From the NCBI RefSeq assembly GCF_024323335.1, contig NC_066585.1, positions 180,376,294 through 180,440,293 of the forward strand: a stretch of 64,000 bases of DNA, given 5' to 3'. The translations under genes were made by a program, and so were the position numbers. The notes beneath the pieces are model-generated. The model saw only the letters and a program-made list of their open reading frames with translations. It had not been told where the DNA came from and searched no databases. Position 1 is the stretch's first letter, and every line of letters starts with the position of its first letter. Source of the DNA: Lathyrus oleraceus. Its lineage: Eukaryota; Streptophyta; Magnoliopsida; Fabales; Fabaceae. This document shows positions 11,641 to 24,309 of this stretch, piece by piece.

Positions 11641-11990
11641 TCTTGTACTCTGAATGTTGTTTATCAAATTTCACTTTGAGTACTCCCCAGTGTGTGTCTG
11701 ATTCTCCAGCAGGTTTGTTTTCCCCAGCAAAGTTGTTTTTTTACCATTTGTCTGTCTTCCTGTGGGTCATCAGCATTCCCCACAGATTGGTCTGTCTAGT
11801 GGCATCTCCTGTTAAGGGTCCACCATATCCCTAGCAAATCAAATAAAAAGAGTCATCCATTTAGGCATTCATCTTATATCATATCCTATCATTTGTATTT
11901 CAGGATCAAAATCCAGGTCTTCTTAGTATTTAACTATCTCCCACTATGATCATATGAAGAGTGTCCTGCTTCATATTCTCTAGTTGAAGA
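11641..11990 (+). other. Element B: tail between minisatellite and PPT
   Basis: No gene is seen. It is homologous to 48851-49190 of element C in reverse. Confidence 0.6.
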
Positions 11991-12008
11991 TACTTAAATA
12001 GGGGCAAC
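11991..12008 (+). other. Element B polypurine tract
   Basis: TACTTAAATAGGGGCAAC directly precedes the 3' LTR start. The same sequence is found in element C (48833-48850, opposite strand). Confidence 0.75.
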
Positions 12009-13259
12009 TGTCATACCCCAATTTTGACCCTGAATCGCTGATTCAACACATTAATCATAGCTATTGCATGTCTACATATCATACCATGCATTACATACCG
12101 CATAGTGCCTAAAATATCAGTCGAAATAATTTTTTCGGATCTACAGACAAACCGGTTGAATTAATCAACGGATGTGCGTCAAATCAGTGGACGAGAAATT
12201 TCAAAATCAAGCTTCTAGACATCAATTTTATTAATCTACGTTTCGCGTAGATTATTCTGGTGCGCTCGATTTATTTTTTAACTAATTTTTCGGCCACTTT
12301 TTGATCAGCTCGAGCCTGTTTAACCGGTCAAAATTTATTTCAAAATTAAAAGAAACGCTGTATTTTTTCGATAAGTTTATTTCGCACTGATCATTTTGGT
12401 GCATTCATTTTAATTTTTCGAGCACTTTTGCGCCCGACCTTTACTCATTTTGAGACATTTTATTTTTATCTCTTTGTCAAAATATTCGAAATAAATAAAT
12501 AGAATTTTCTATTTTTTTGTTTCGAATTAATTTTGATTATTTAAACTAATATGATTTTATTTAATTTAACTTATTTCAAATTTATTTTACACTTTAAGAA
12601 CATCAAAAGGGCATTGTTGGCATTTTAAAAATTAGAAAAACCCTACTAGTCACCATATATATAGCTACACTTGGCATTGGAGAGGAACCTAGACCAATTG
12701 CTCACCAAGAAGCGGCGCCTCTACTACTTATACCTTTTGACTCTGATTTCAAAGTTTCAGCAAAAAAAATATAAAATTGAAAAAAATGATACACGTTGAG
12801 GTTCTCCTATTTTTTCACTGAACAACCATTTTCTTCATTTGAAGCTCTCTTCATATCTACAAATCCATCTCCAAATCTCTTTATAGCTACAAACTTACAT
12901 CCATCTCCAAATCCCTTTCATTATTCCTCATACACTAACACCTTCATCTTTTTCTACACAAACCACATTTCATTCTATATCTCTACTGCTACTACACACA
13001 AAACCCTCTCTTTTATCTACCACTTCATATCTCTCACATTGCCATCAACAATATATCCTTCTCTCCATACACAAATAATGACTCACTTTTTCTCCACATA
13101 ATCATCATTTCACTCACTAGACTTCTTCTCCTTCACACCATACAACACTCTCCACAACAACCATACATCACACTTACCATTAACCTTTCTCACCACAACA
13201 ACCTTCAACCACCATGTAAAAAACTCTCTCCATAATCATTTTCTTTTATTCATTATATA

Positions 13260-13286
13260 TTTATTATTATTATTACTATTATTATA

Positions 13287-13344
<58 letters not shown>

Positions 13345-13345
13345 T
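13260..13345. repeat. (ATT)n microsatellite in element B 3' LTR
   Basis: Expanded counterpart of 2393-2463, by about six ATT units. Confidence 0.9.
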
Positions 13346-14494
13346 ATTTTGTTATTGTTGTTTTTGGTTTTTATTAATAGAATTAATGTTTTCATTGTAG
13401 TTTTGTTTTATATTATAAAAAATATATGAATTTGGATGAAAGAAAAGTGGAGCTTTAAGAGTACATGAGAGAGAGCTTGAGTTAAAAAAAAATGTTTGTT
13501 TCTGTTACAATTTAAAGTGCCTAAGTGAGGAAAGAGTTGGAGGTCTTCTTTTATTTATCATTATCTTTATGCCACATGTTGATGTATAGGTGAGTGTTTT
13601 TTTTATTTTTAAAAAAATGATGCAAGAGAGTGAATCAAGAAAGGTTGTCATACAGTATCACTCATTTTCTTTGTTTTATTTTTAAAAAAAAAGGCCATGC
13701 TAAGTGTAAGTTGTTTAGTGGATAATTCTAATTTTTAGACAAGATGATGTATTACCACATGGGTGCTGCCACCTCTCTCACGAGAATTTTTTGATTCTAT
13801 TATTTATTTATTTATGTTGTTATTTTTCGTTTGTTTTCATTTGTCATTAGGGTTTGGTTTTGGGCTTTAGGCCCATTTTGCTCATATTCAATAGAACCTC
13901 AATATATGTATGTACTCCCTAGTTTTATTTAGTTTTTTTAGCGATAATTTCTAATTATTAATTATTTATTTAATTGATTTTTTTGTTTAATTAGTTGGTT
14001 AATTATTTAATTGTTTTTTAGTAGATATTTGATTTTTTTTATATGTTTAGTCATTTTAATTAGGTAATCTATATCCATGTTCAGATCATGTTGTAAATAA
14101 TTTCGTTAAATTTTGTAAATAGTTTGTGGTTGTGTTGCCAATTTTTTTATTTCGATTTTTTTAAGCTTTGATTTATAAATGAATTGTATGTGTGTGGTGA
14201 TGTTGCATTTTTCTTTTCTTTCCATTGCGTTGCGATTTTGAAGCTTAAATCCTATTTAGCTTTTAGAAATCATCTTAGACGCACATATTTGGTTGCTCGG
14301 CTTCTTATAGAGTGATTCCTACATGAATCCACTCTAAGTGAGTTTATAGCTAAATTCGGTTGGCTTTCGATTTTGGTCGGTTTCCGGTCCTATGGCTTAC
14401 TCTTGGGCCTTCTTACAATGAGCTCTTAAGCAACATCAACTTAACTTTCAATAATTTCAAACCTCGGTACTTTAATTGTTTTAATTTAATATTC

Positions 14495-15033
14495 AAATCA
14501 TTTTCTAAATAAAAGTTGGAAGAAAAAGGTTACCTGGATGGAATGCCCAGTCGTAATCCCGAATATTAGGCTCAAGCTGTAAGAGCTTGCAAGCCGTTAA
14601 TATTCGTCTTCTCTTTAATACTCCAATATTCAAAATCATTTTCTAAATAAAAGTTGGAAGAAAAAGGTTACCTGGATGGAATGTCCAGTCGTAATCCCGA
14701 ATATTAGGCTCAAGCTGTAAGAGCTTGCAAGCCGTTAATATTCGTCTACTCTTTAATACTCCAATACTCAAAATCATTTTCTAAATAAAAGTTGGAAGAA
14801 AAAGGTTACCTGGATGGAATGTCCAGTCGTAATCCCGAATATTAGGCTCAAGCTGTAAGAGCTTGCAAGCCATAAATATTCGTCTTCCCTCCAAAACATT
14901 CATAAATATCCGAATCATTTTCTTAGCAATATTGGAAAGAAACAGACTGCCTGGGTGGAATGTCCAGACGTAGTCCCGAGTATTAGACCCAAGCTGTAAG
15001 AGCTTTTAAGTCACAAGTACTCGTCTTTCAAAC
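14495..15033 (+). repeat. Hairpin unit array in element B 3' LTR
   Basis: Second copy of the 3611-4148 array: four units with the same stem arms. The third unit here keeps CGAATATT / AATATTCG, where the 5' LTR copy has lost one pair. Confidence 0.85.
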
Positions 15034-15940
15034 TTCAAAATACCTAATTCCTACCTTAATACTTTTTCAATAAAGATGGAAATGGAACATGGTGTATACC
15101 GTGCACTCCTGAGGCTAGGATTCGAGATGTATATCTCGATCATCCAAGTTCTCGCCATCACTCAAAATACATCCAACCAATCAAACTCTTTTCTCGCCGC
15201 CGTGCGACTAATCAAAAACCTTTTTCATAAATGGAAAATATATTGTCTTAAGTGATACAAAACAATGTTTCGGCCACGATTGTTGAGTAGAGATAAATGA
15301 CGTTTTTCCGAATGTAGATTTATAAATCCGTTCGATGTGTGGTATGCGTCCACTCCTCATCTGTTTTGGGTAAAACAATGTTTTCGTCGATTAATACAGT
15401 ATAGCTTTCGCTAAAATCGACCAACAAACAAACATTTTTCTACCCAGAACTACGTAACCCTTGATTTCTCTTTTGAGATACGTAGGAGCAGGATTTATAA
15501 ATCTTGTCAGGCCCACTAGTAAAAAACTTAGGTTTAGTCCTACGTCAAAGAAATCCAAAAACATTTCTTCTCTCTTCTACTCTTTCTTTTCCCACCTAAT
15601 AAACTGAAAAGCCTAACATTTCAAACTAATATTAATGCACACAACTGACCTAATGGTTCCCGTTGAGTACAACGGACGTGAGGGGTGCTAATACCTTCCC
15701 CTTGCGTAATCGACTCCCGAACCCTGATTTGGTTGCGACGACCAATAATCATTGTCGTTTTGTTTCTTGGGTTTTATCGATATTTCCCCTTTCCTTTTTA
15801 GGAATAAATAAAGTTCGGTGGCGACTCTGTTCAGTCCATCATTGCGAGCGTGCGACCGCGCTTCGCTTTGAAGTCGTATCCCCACATTTTTTCGAGGTGC
15901 GACAAAGGGCATCCTTGTCATTTCCATCTTTTTACTTGCT

Positions 15941-15949
15941 TATAAATAG
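15941..15949 (+). promoter_or_regulatory. TATA box of the Athila 5' LTR
   Basis: TATAAATAG is conserved at 24711-24719 in the 3' LTR. It lies about 32 bp downstream of the element B insertion point. Confidence 0.65.
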
Positions 15950-17163
15950 AAACTCGAAATCACTTTTACAATCACCCAAACTTAGAGCAGAGGCAAACTC
16001 AGAGCAACTTTGTTTCACTTAGGCATATATTCAGTATTTTAACGTGGTAATCGCTTCGCATTGGAGTGTTACCACAATTGTGTAATCGAGTCTGTGATAG
16101 AGTCTGTAATCGAGTTTGGAGTACTTCGGAAGGAAGTTAATCCTGCCGCCATTTTCATTTCCGCTTTGCAATTTACTCAACCCTCCGATTGGAACAGGTT
16201 TTTATTACTTGTCTTTATCTTATTTATTTTCCCGCACTCGCTTTACTTTATTTATTTCCCGCACTCGCTTTACTTTATTTATTTTCCCGCACTCGCTTTA
16301 AATTATTTATTTCCTCGCACTCGCTTTAAATTATTTGTTTCCTCGCACTCGCTTTAAATTATTTATTTCCTCGCACTCGCACTACTTTTATTTATTTTCC
16401 GCACTCACACTACTTTTATTTAAATTAATGCACTTTTACTTTACCATGTCTGAACCGATAATCCGTACAATTGTTTGTAGAAACACTTAAGGGCTATTTT
16501 AACTTTCAACTTAAGTTTTCCCGCACTTCAATTCCGTTGGGTAAGATCGAAAGCCGTCCAACGTCTATCTAAACTTAATTGTTTTTAACTATTTCAAAAA
16601 CAGCGAAAGCACTTTGTTTAGTTCACTAGGAGTCTTAATTTAAGAAGAAAAGAGATTTTAAAACTATTTTCGGACGCGTTTATAAGTATAGAGTCTGGTT
16701 CGTGAGAACCTTTTTTGGTTAAGAAATCCAGGTTAAAATACTTTTCAACTTAGTCAAGATACAATATTTCTTAAAAATAGGTTTACTACTCTAACGCAAT
16801 GCACGCCTTTTTATAAGTGACAATAAGAGGGTTTGATTAGGGAGTACAACTCGGTTCTGAATATGCGAAAGCGACAGTTCCCGTTAAATTGGTTCTTTTC
16901 AAAGTAGGAAACACTGCCCATAAGTAGCTCTATTAGCAAGTACATGGATTATTAATTGATTACGTGAATTACATTTGACCCTGTCTTTATTAATTAAATA
17001 CGTTACTTTTCATTGCACACTCCAAAAACACCTATTTCGATTGCCTTTGGTAAACACCATAACAATAGATAACGATAGATTGACACTTGGTCTCTGTGGA
17101 TTCGACAATCTTTTATATTACTCTGACGCGTTCGTATACTTGCGAAACACCGCATCAAGTTTT

Positions 17164-17181
17164 TGGCGCCGTTGCCGGGGA
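17164..17181 (+). other. Athila primer binding site, tRNA-Asp type
   Basis: TGGCGCCGTTGCCGGGGA starts six bases after the LTR end at 17157 and is complementary to the 3' end of plant tRNA-Asp, as usual in Athila. Confidence 0.88.
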
Positions 17182-17353
17182 CCAATTTCGTCAAATTTCA
17201 TTTCCCTGTTGTTATATCATTTAGACTTAGGTTATTTCCCGCCGGTCAATGCAAAGAACTCGCAGCACCGGAAGTTTAAGCTTAGTATATCCTCTGGCGC
17301 AACCTGAACGTTACGCTCGCGCACGTTTATTCTTTCATAGAATTAAGTGAGCT

Positions 17354-20300
17354 ATGGCCGAAGATCAAAACCAAAGACCTCTTATAGATTTCGCTCAACC
17401 ATCAAATGAAGAACCTAGTTCTAGTATAGTAAACCCAACCATCCCAGCTAATAATTTCGAACTTAAACCATCCTTGTTGCAACTAGTGCAACAGAGACAA
17501 TTCGCAGGTCTCGCTACTGAGAACCCAAACCAACATTTAAAAATATTTCTTCAATTAGCAGACACTTTTAAAACCAATGGAGCTTCTCCTGCGGTAATAC
17601 GTTTAAGATTATTCCCTTTTTCCCTCAGAGATAAAGCCCTATCATGCTTAGATTCCCTTCCACCCAATTCCATTACGACTTGGGATAACCTTAGAAGAGT
17701 TTTTCTTGCTAGATATTTCCCCCCGAGTAAAATCGCCATTCTTCGAAACCATATAACTAGATTTACCCAAAACCAAGGAGAATCACTGTTCGAAGCTTGG
17801 GAGAGATATAAAGAGTTGTTACGAGCATGCCCACATCATGGTTTAGAAATTTGGTTAATCATTCAAACCTTCTATAATGGACTTCATTATAACACTAAGA
17901 TGACCATCGACGCTGCCGCAGGCGGTGCTCTGATGAACAAACCTTATCCTGAAGCTAGTGCCCTCATCGAAGATATGGCTCAAAACCATCAATCATGGGG
18001 AGTCGAACGAGCGACAGTAGAGAAGAAGGAAGCCCAAGGAGGAGTGCATGAACTAAGCTCTATAGACATGATGCAAGCTAAAATGGACGCATTAGCCCTT
18101 AAGGTCGAGCATATGTGCATAAACCCGAATATTGTAGCCGCATTTTTGTCGGATTGTGAGATATGTGGAACCAAAGGACACCAATCCGCAGAATGCAATC
18201 TATTAAACGAAACCCACTCTGAGCAAGTGAACTACACCCAAGGGAACCCATATTCGAATACCTATAACCGTGGATGGAGGAATCATCCGAACTTCTCCTA
18301 TAAAAACAATAACCCTATCCAAAATAATGCACCTCCGATACCTAGTTATCAAGCCCCTAGATCAAATCAACCTATGCAACCTGTACCACCAAAGCCGAAC
18401 CTTCAGAAAATTATGGAAAATTTTATCACCGCTTAAACCCAACAAAACAAGGAGTTCATGAACCAAAACATTCATGTTAACGAATTGATTACTCAGTTAG
18501 GAACCAAGGTTGACCAAATAGTTACTCATACTAAGATGCTTGAAACCCAGATCTCTCAGGTAGCTTTAAACCAAGCCCCTCAGACTACACCTGGAGGACA
18601 ATTCCCTGGACAACCTCAAGAAAATCCGAGAGGACAAGCCAATGCCATTACCCTACGAAGTGGGAACGCTTATGATGAGCCACCAAACCCTAGATTGAGT
18701 GAACCCAAAACTTCTAAGGAATGTACCAAACCCACGGACGAAGAAAAGGAACCAGAGGAACCTGAAAACCAGGAAGGCCGAGAAAAAGGAGAGGAACCTA
18801 AAGATAAAACTTACATACCATCCCCGCCATATAAACCACATATACCATACCCGTAAAGACTCAAACAAACCCAGATCAATAAACAATATCAAAAATTTAT
18901 TAAAGTTATAGAAAAACTTCATGTAGAAATCCCTTTCACAGAAGCCATCACCCAAATACCCTCTTATGCAAAGTTTCTCAAAGACATCCTTACCAACAAA
19001 CGTAGACTTGACGATCCGAAGCCTTTGGAATGTAATGCTATTTCCGAGGACAAATGAGCAAAGAAAGATAAAGATCCTGGAAATTTCTCCATTCCTTGCC
19101 TTTTGGGTAATCATGTCATCGAAAAAGCTTTTCTAGACTTAGGAGCTAGTGTGAGCCTAATGCCTTTAGCAGTTTGTGAGAGGTTAAACTTAGGAGAATT
19201 ACAGCCCACTAAGATGTCACTTCAGTTAGCCGATAGATCTGTTAAATATCCGATAGGCATTTTAGAAGATGTCCCTGTTAGGATAGGTCAGTTATTTATC
19301 CCTACTGATTTTGTTGTCATGGACATCAAAGAGGACAATGATATACCAATCCTTCTAGGTAGACCATTCTTATCGACTGCAGGAGCCATAATAGATGTCA
19401 AGAAAGGAAAGTTGACATTTGAGGTAGGTGACGAGAAAATAGAATTTATACTTTCGAAATTTCTTATGGCACCTGTGATGGGAGACTCGTGTTATGCCTT
19501 AGATATCATTGATGAATGTGTTAGAGAATTAGAACAAAAAGAAATTATAAAAATAATTAAGTTACCATCAACTCTCATAAGGGAAGATGATGACTTTAAG
19601 AAACCCTACATCGATGATAATCTTTACGAATGTTTATCCCTTACTCCAGATCCTATGCCATGCCCTAAGAAACCAACCTTAGAACTTAAGAAACTGCCTA
19701 AGAACCTGAGATATGAGTTCCTCAATGAAAAGATGAACCGTCCAGTTATAGCTAGTGCTACCTTGAGCCAAGAGGAAACGAACAAACTTTTAGACGTTTT
19801 ACGAAGATATCCCTCAGCCTTAGGATATAATATCTCTTACCTGAAAGGTATAAGCCCATCCGTATGCATGCATCAGATTTCGCTCGAAGAAGATCCAAAA
19901 CCCTCCAGGGAACATCAGAGAAGAATAAACCCTATAATGAGTGATGTTGTTAAAAAGGAAGTTCTTAAGTTACTTGAGGCAGGTATAATCTACCAGATCT
20001 CTGATAGTAAGTGGGTAAGCCCTGTGCATGTAGTACCTAAAAAGGGAGGCATCATAGTCGTGCAAAACGATAAAGGCGAACATGTAGCAAAACGTTTAGA
20101 AGGAGGATGGCGGATGTGTATAGATTATAGAAAATTAAATAAAGCAACTAGGAAGGATCATTTCCCTTTACCATTTATAGACCAGATGTTGGAGCGTCTA
20201 GCCAGACACTCTTACTTCTGCTATCTAGATGGATACTCTGGATTCTTCCAAATACATATCCACCCCGAAGATCAAGAAAAAACTACCTTTACATGCCCTT

Positions 20301-22649
20301 ATGGAACTTTTGCCTACAGACGAATGCCATTCGGCCTCTGTAATGCCCCAGCTACTTTCCAACGTTGCATGATGTCAATCTTTGCAGATTACATAGATGG
20401 TATCATGGAAGTGTTTATGGACGATTTCTCGGTTTGCGGATTTGATTTCCACAATTGTCTTGCTAACCTTGAGAAAATCCTAGAGAGATGCGTGGAGGTG
20501 AACCTCGTGCTAAACTGGGAAAAGTGTCATTTCATGGTGACCGAAGGAATAGTTTTAGGACATATAGTTTCTGAAAAAGGTATAGAGGTAGATAGAGCTA
20601 AAATAGAAGTTATAGAAAACGTGAAACCACCAAAAACCATCAAGGAAGTCCGAAGCTTTCTTGGACACGCTGGATTCTACCAGCGTTTTATTAAGGACTT
20701 CTCCAAAATAACCAAACCTTTAACTGGACTTTTAATGAAAGATGCTGAATTCATTTTCGATGAAAAATGTAATGACGCATTTAATCTTTTAAAGTAAGCA
20801 TTGATCTCAGCACCCATTATGAAACCGCCTGATTGGTCAGAACCTTTTGAGATAATGTGTGATGCTAGTGATTATGCAGTTGGAGCCGTTCTAGGACAAA
20901 GGAAAGATAAAAAATTACATGCCATTTATTATGCCAGTAGAACCCTAGACGCTGCCCAACTTAACTATGCAACAACTGAAAAAGAATTACTCGCTGTAGT
21001 TTTCGCTATAGACAAATTTAGATCTTATCTAGTAGGAGCAAAAATTATAGTTTACACCGATCATGCTGCCATTCTTACCTATTAAATAAAAAATATGCCA
21101 ATCCCAGGTTATCCGATGGATTCTATTACTACAAGAGTTTGATTTAGATATAAGAGATAAAAAAGGCACTGAAAATATAGTAGCCGATCACCTTTCTAGG
21201 CTAGAACATCTAAAACCTGAACTAGTACCCATAAATGATGATTTCGCCTATGATAGACTGATAGCTAGAGTAGAAACCCTTGAAGATAATAACCTAAGCC
21301 CTCATGAGCATCCCCAAAATTCCTTAGCAATAAGTAACGTACCCTGGTATGCAGACTTCGTTAATTACCTAGCTGCTGATATAGTACCCCCGGATCTTGA
21401 CTACCACCGCAAGAAGAAATTCTTCCACGATGTGAGAAACTTCTATTGGGACGAACCACTCCTTTTCAAAAGGGGTAAAGATGGCATTTTTCGCCGTTGC
21501 GTTCCGGAAGAAGAGGTAAATAGTATTATCAAGCATTGTCATTCTGCACCTTATGGTGGACATGCGAGCACCTCTAAGACATACGCCAAGATTCTTCAAG
21601 CTGGCCTATTCTGGCCTACCATGTGGCGTGATGTCTATGCTTGCATTGTCAAATGTGATAGATGCCAACGCACTGGAAACATTTCAAAGCGCGATGAAAT
21701 TCCTCTAAGAAACATTCAGGAAGTAGAACTCTTTGACGTATGGGGTATAGATTTCATGGGACCTTTCCCACCATCCTTAGGAAACAGGTATATCTTAGTA
21801 GTTGTAGACTATGTGTCTAAGTGGATTGAAGTTATAGATGCACCCACAGACGACACTAGGGTAGTAATCAAACTATTTAAAAACTATATATTCCCTAGAT
21901 TTGGAACACCACGTTTAGTCATAAGCGATGGAGGATCACACTTTATATCGAGAATATTTCACAAACTTTTAAGAAAATATGGAGTTAGGCATAAAGTAGC
22001 AACACCATACCATCCACAAACTAGTGGCCAAGTAGAAGTTTCCAATAGGGAGATAAAAAAAATCCTAAAGGAAACTGTTTCTATTTCTAGGAGAGACTGG
22101 TCTCAGAAGCTTCAAGAAGCATTATGGGCCTATAGAACCGCTTTCAAAACTCCTATAGGAACTACTCCTTACCAACTAGTTTACGGAAAATCATGTCACT
22201 TACCGTTCGAATTAGAGCACAAGGCCTATTGGTCCATTAAAACTTTGAATTTAGACTACCTAGCTGCTGGAGAAAAGTGTACCCTAGACATTCATAAACT
22301 AGAAGAACTTAGGCAATCGGCCTACGAGAATGCAAAAATATATAAAGAGAGGACAAAAGCCTATCACGACAAAAGAATAGTAAAGAAAAACTTCAACGTA
22401 GGCGATCATGTTCTCCTTTTCAACTCTAGGTTACGACTCTTCCCGGGAAAGCTACGTTCAAGATGGACTGGTCCTTTCGAAGTATCCAAGATTCTGAGAT
22501 CCGGAGCCGTAGAAATCAAGAATGAAACCTGTAGCCCATTCATTGTAAATGGACAAAGACTGAAGCTCTACGAAGGAGGAGACATTCCATCATACTACTC
22601 AAGCCACACCCTGATTGATCCACCAATCCCTACTACTACAGGTGTATAA
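17354..22649 (+). pseudogene. Athila gag-pol polyprotein, broken
   Basis: The ATG at 17354 starts an Athila Gag: capsid about 17440-18000 and one zinc knuckle (CEICGTKGHQSAEC) near 18154. In the same frame follow a protease with DLGAS near 19135, RT with FMDD near 20415, and RNase H (CDASDYAVGAVLG) near 20858. Integrase lies in another frame from about 21120: HHCC near 21530-21670, then [15 protein letters not shown] and the Glu of QVEVSN. In-frame stops are TAA 18434-18436, TAA 18854-18856, TGA near 19057 and TAA 20795-20797. Two single-base losses near 21083 and 21109 change frame inside RNase H. Several stops sit where the family has CAA, CAG or CGA, consistent with C-to-T change. It encodes no working polyprotein. 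Confidence 0.9.
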
Positions 22650-22833
22650 ATTCTAATCGTCAAGCTAATGACGTTAAACAAGTGCTGCGTGGGAGGCAAC
22701 CCATGGTTTTTCTTTCATTTTACTTTTTCACATTTATTTACTTTTATTTTTATTTTATTTTATAATATTTTGCATCGAGACTAAAAATTTGAATGGTTTG
22801 CATTTTCAGGATCACTTTCTTAACTTTTACAGG

Positions 22834-23163
22834 ATGCAGGATTTCGATGATATGCACGTGGCCTATAGAGATAATGCTCAGAGAGAGCGCTACATCGCTC
22901 TGTATCAGTGCCATATGGCACCCACACATTACCCTGATCAACACTATATGGAGGCATTGGGCATTGAGCCGAGTATCCGATTCCTTAGCCACCAGCGACA
23001 CATGGCACTCATCGAAGCCACTCAAGGTTCCATTTTGGGTAACCTTCGAGAGGTGAGGACCGCTCAGGATACCTTGCAGGCGAGGATGGATCAGAGAGAT
23101 CGTCGTCGTACCCGATCCCGTCGTCCACCTCAGGATGGCGAAGGCACCAGTGGTCAGCAATAG
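22834..23163 (+). CDS. Athila downstream small ORF of unknown function
   Basis: 109 codons from the ATG at 22834, after integrase, where many Athila elements have a third, envelope-like or transposon-specific ORF. The product is hydrophilic, has no membrane segment or signal peptide, and ends in a very basic stretch (RDRRRTRSRRPP). The ATG follows a pyrimidine-rich tract ending ACAG at 22829-22832, a good splice acceptor, so expression from a spliced RNA is possible. The lack of any transmembrane segment argues against an envelope. I do not recognise the family. The frame is open upstream to 22789 without ATG. Confidence 0.45.
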   Translation: MQDFDDMHVAYRDNAQRERYIALYQCHMAPTHYPDQHYMEALGIEPSIRFLSHQRHMALIEATQGSILGNLREVRTAQDTLQARMDQRDRRRTRSRRPPQDGEGTSGQQ

Positions 23164-24309
23164 GTTGTCAAGTAACTCTTCCCTTATCTTATTTCGAAAC
23201 ATTGGGGACAATGTTCGATTTAAGTGTGGGAGGAGACTCTATCGTCTTTTCTTTATTGTTTTTCTCGTCTTTCCTTTATCGCTTTTCTTTGCTGTTTTTA
23301 GATAGCTTGTTTATTTTTATTTTCCTTTTAGTTGTTAATTTTGCTTTTTAGTATAATGCATGAGTCTGACGAGTCACCAAATATAGTATATCTTTAGTAC
23401 AATCTAATCTCCCCATACCTTTAGCCCCACCGAAATTTTTTTTGCAAAAGAAAACAGTGTTATTCCGAAAGTTTTCAGGTTTTAAAGACATGTTATGAGT
23501 AAGGATGCGGTGACTTGGGAGAACTTTGCGAAACATCAGTATTATTTTAGCACCATAGACTTCGTAAATATAGGAACCACTCCCGAAACCCCATATACCA
23601 TGGCCTTAATCATCATTTTCGTATAAGTCCTCAGTAGTTTATCTCATCAGTCAGCTCCGGCCTACGTATCCTCTTGGTAGGGGACCGATGCAAATAAGTG
23701 AATGATCCAGCAAAACAAAAAAAAAAGCAAAAAGGAAACTCCGGTATAGGTGACCCTCACAAAGTCATTTAAACCAAAGAATTGTAAAAATTTGCTACAA
23801 AAAGAAAAAAAGAAAAAGAAAAAGAAAAAAGAAAAACTTACCCACTGTTAGTTGGTTCAGAGGTATCTAACACTGAACTCGGTAGGGCGGATTACGATCC
23901 GATCCCCCATAACTACAGTTGGGTCCAATAAAAGGGTTTACACATATCTATGTGCCAGAAACCCCATGCTCAGATCATAATCACTAACAGGCCACTCTAC
24001 TATGAAGCATGTACGGATAACGGGCTTAATGTGATTGCGCCTGAATGAAAAGGACACAAAAAGAGATGAAGAGGCAGGCCTAGGTATTGTGGGATAATAT
24101 GTGTTGGTTAATATAGGAATGAAGTTTATGTCCGTATTTGCGGATTAGTGTCATCATGATACCCTTAGTTCACTCAGTTAGTACCTATCATTGTACCCCG
24201 ACTTGAACTTAGAATTTTTACCTGAAGCACTCATTTACACAAAATTTTCTTTTATGACCTTTTTAATGTTTTGCTTGAGAACAAGCAAAGGTTTAAGTGT
24301 GGGAGAGTT
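23164..24309 (+). other. Athila 3' untranslated region
   Basis: No supported gene. It contains the TTGGGGACAATGTTCGATTT and AAGTGTGGGAGG motifs common in Athila 3' regions, an A/G-rich tract at about 23797-23838, and the PPT just before the 3' LTR (about 24294-24309, AAGTGTGGGAGAGT). Confidence 0.7.

Larger units (their letters stand above)
1142..15904 (+). mobile_element. Element B: non-autonomous Ogre-like LTR retrotransposon
   Basis: This 14,763-bp element has TGTCATACC...GTGCGACA termini, two LTRs of 3878 and 3896 bp, a tRNA-Arg-type PBS, a mini-Gag ORF, a long 3' untranslated region with minisatellites, and a PPT. There is no protease, RT, RNase H or integrase. The body is homologous to that of element C. 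By eye about 34 substitutions separate the LTRs (about 0.9%), so insertion was fairly recent. The machinery must have come from another element. Confidence 0.92.
12009..15904 (+). repeat. Element B 3' LTR
   Basis: This 3896-bp LTR is homologous to 1142-5019, with about 34 substitutions by eye plus microsatellite length. The hairpin repeat array is at 14495-15033. It ends GGTGCGACA followed by the TSD. Confidence 0.94.
772..17157 (+). repeat. Athila 5' LTR, split by element B (772-1141 and 15910-17157)
   Basis: The LTR is homologous to 24310-25993. It is interrupted after 1141 by element B, whose TSD AAGGG is present at 1137-1141 and 15905-15909. Its own length is about 1618 bp, against 1684 bp for the 3' LTR. 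The TATA box TATAAATAG lies at 15941, only about 32 bp beyond the insertion point, so B separates the upstream U3 from the core promoter. A short tandem repeat at about 16230-16410 (unit about 28 bp, core CGCACTCGCTTTA) occurs in both LTRs in different copy number. Confidence 0.92.

Noticed and set aside
22834..23163. Envelope-like protein in the Athila element
   Set aside because: No signal peptide, membrane segment or glycosylation-type motifs are visible; position alone is not enough.
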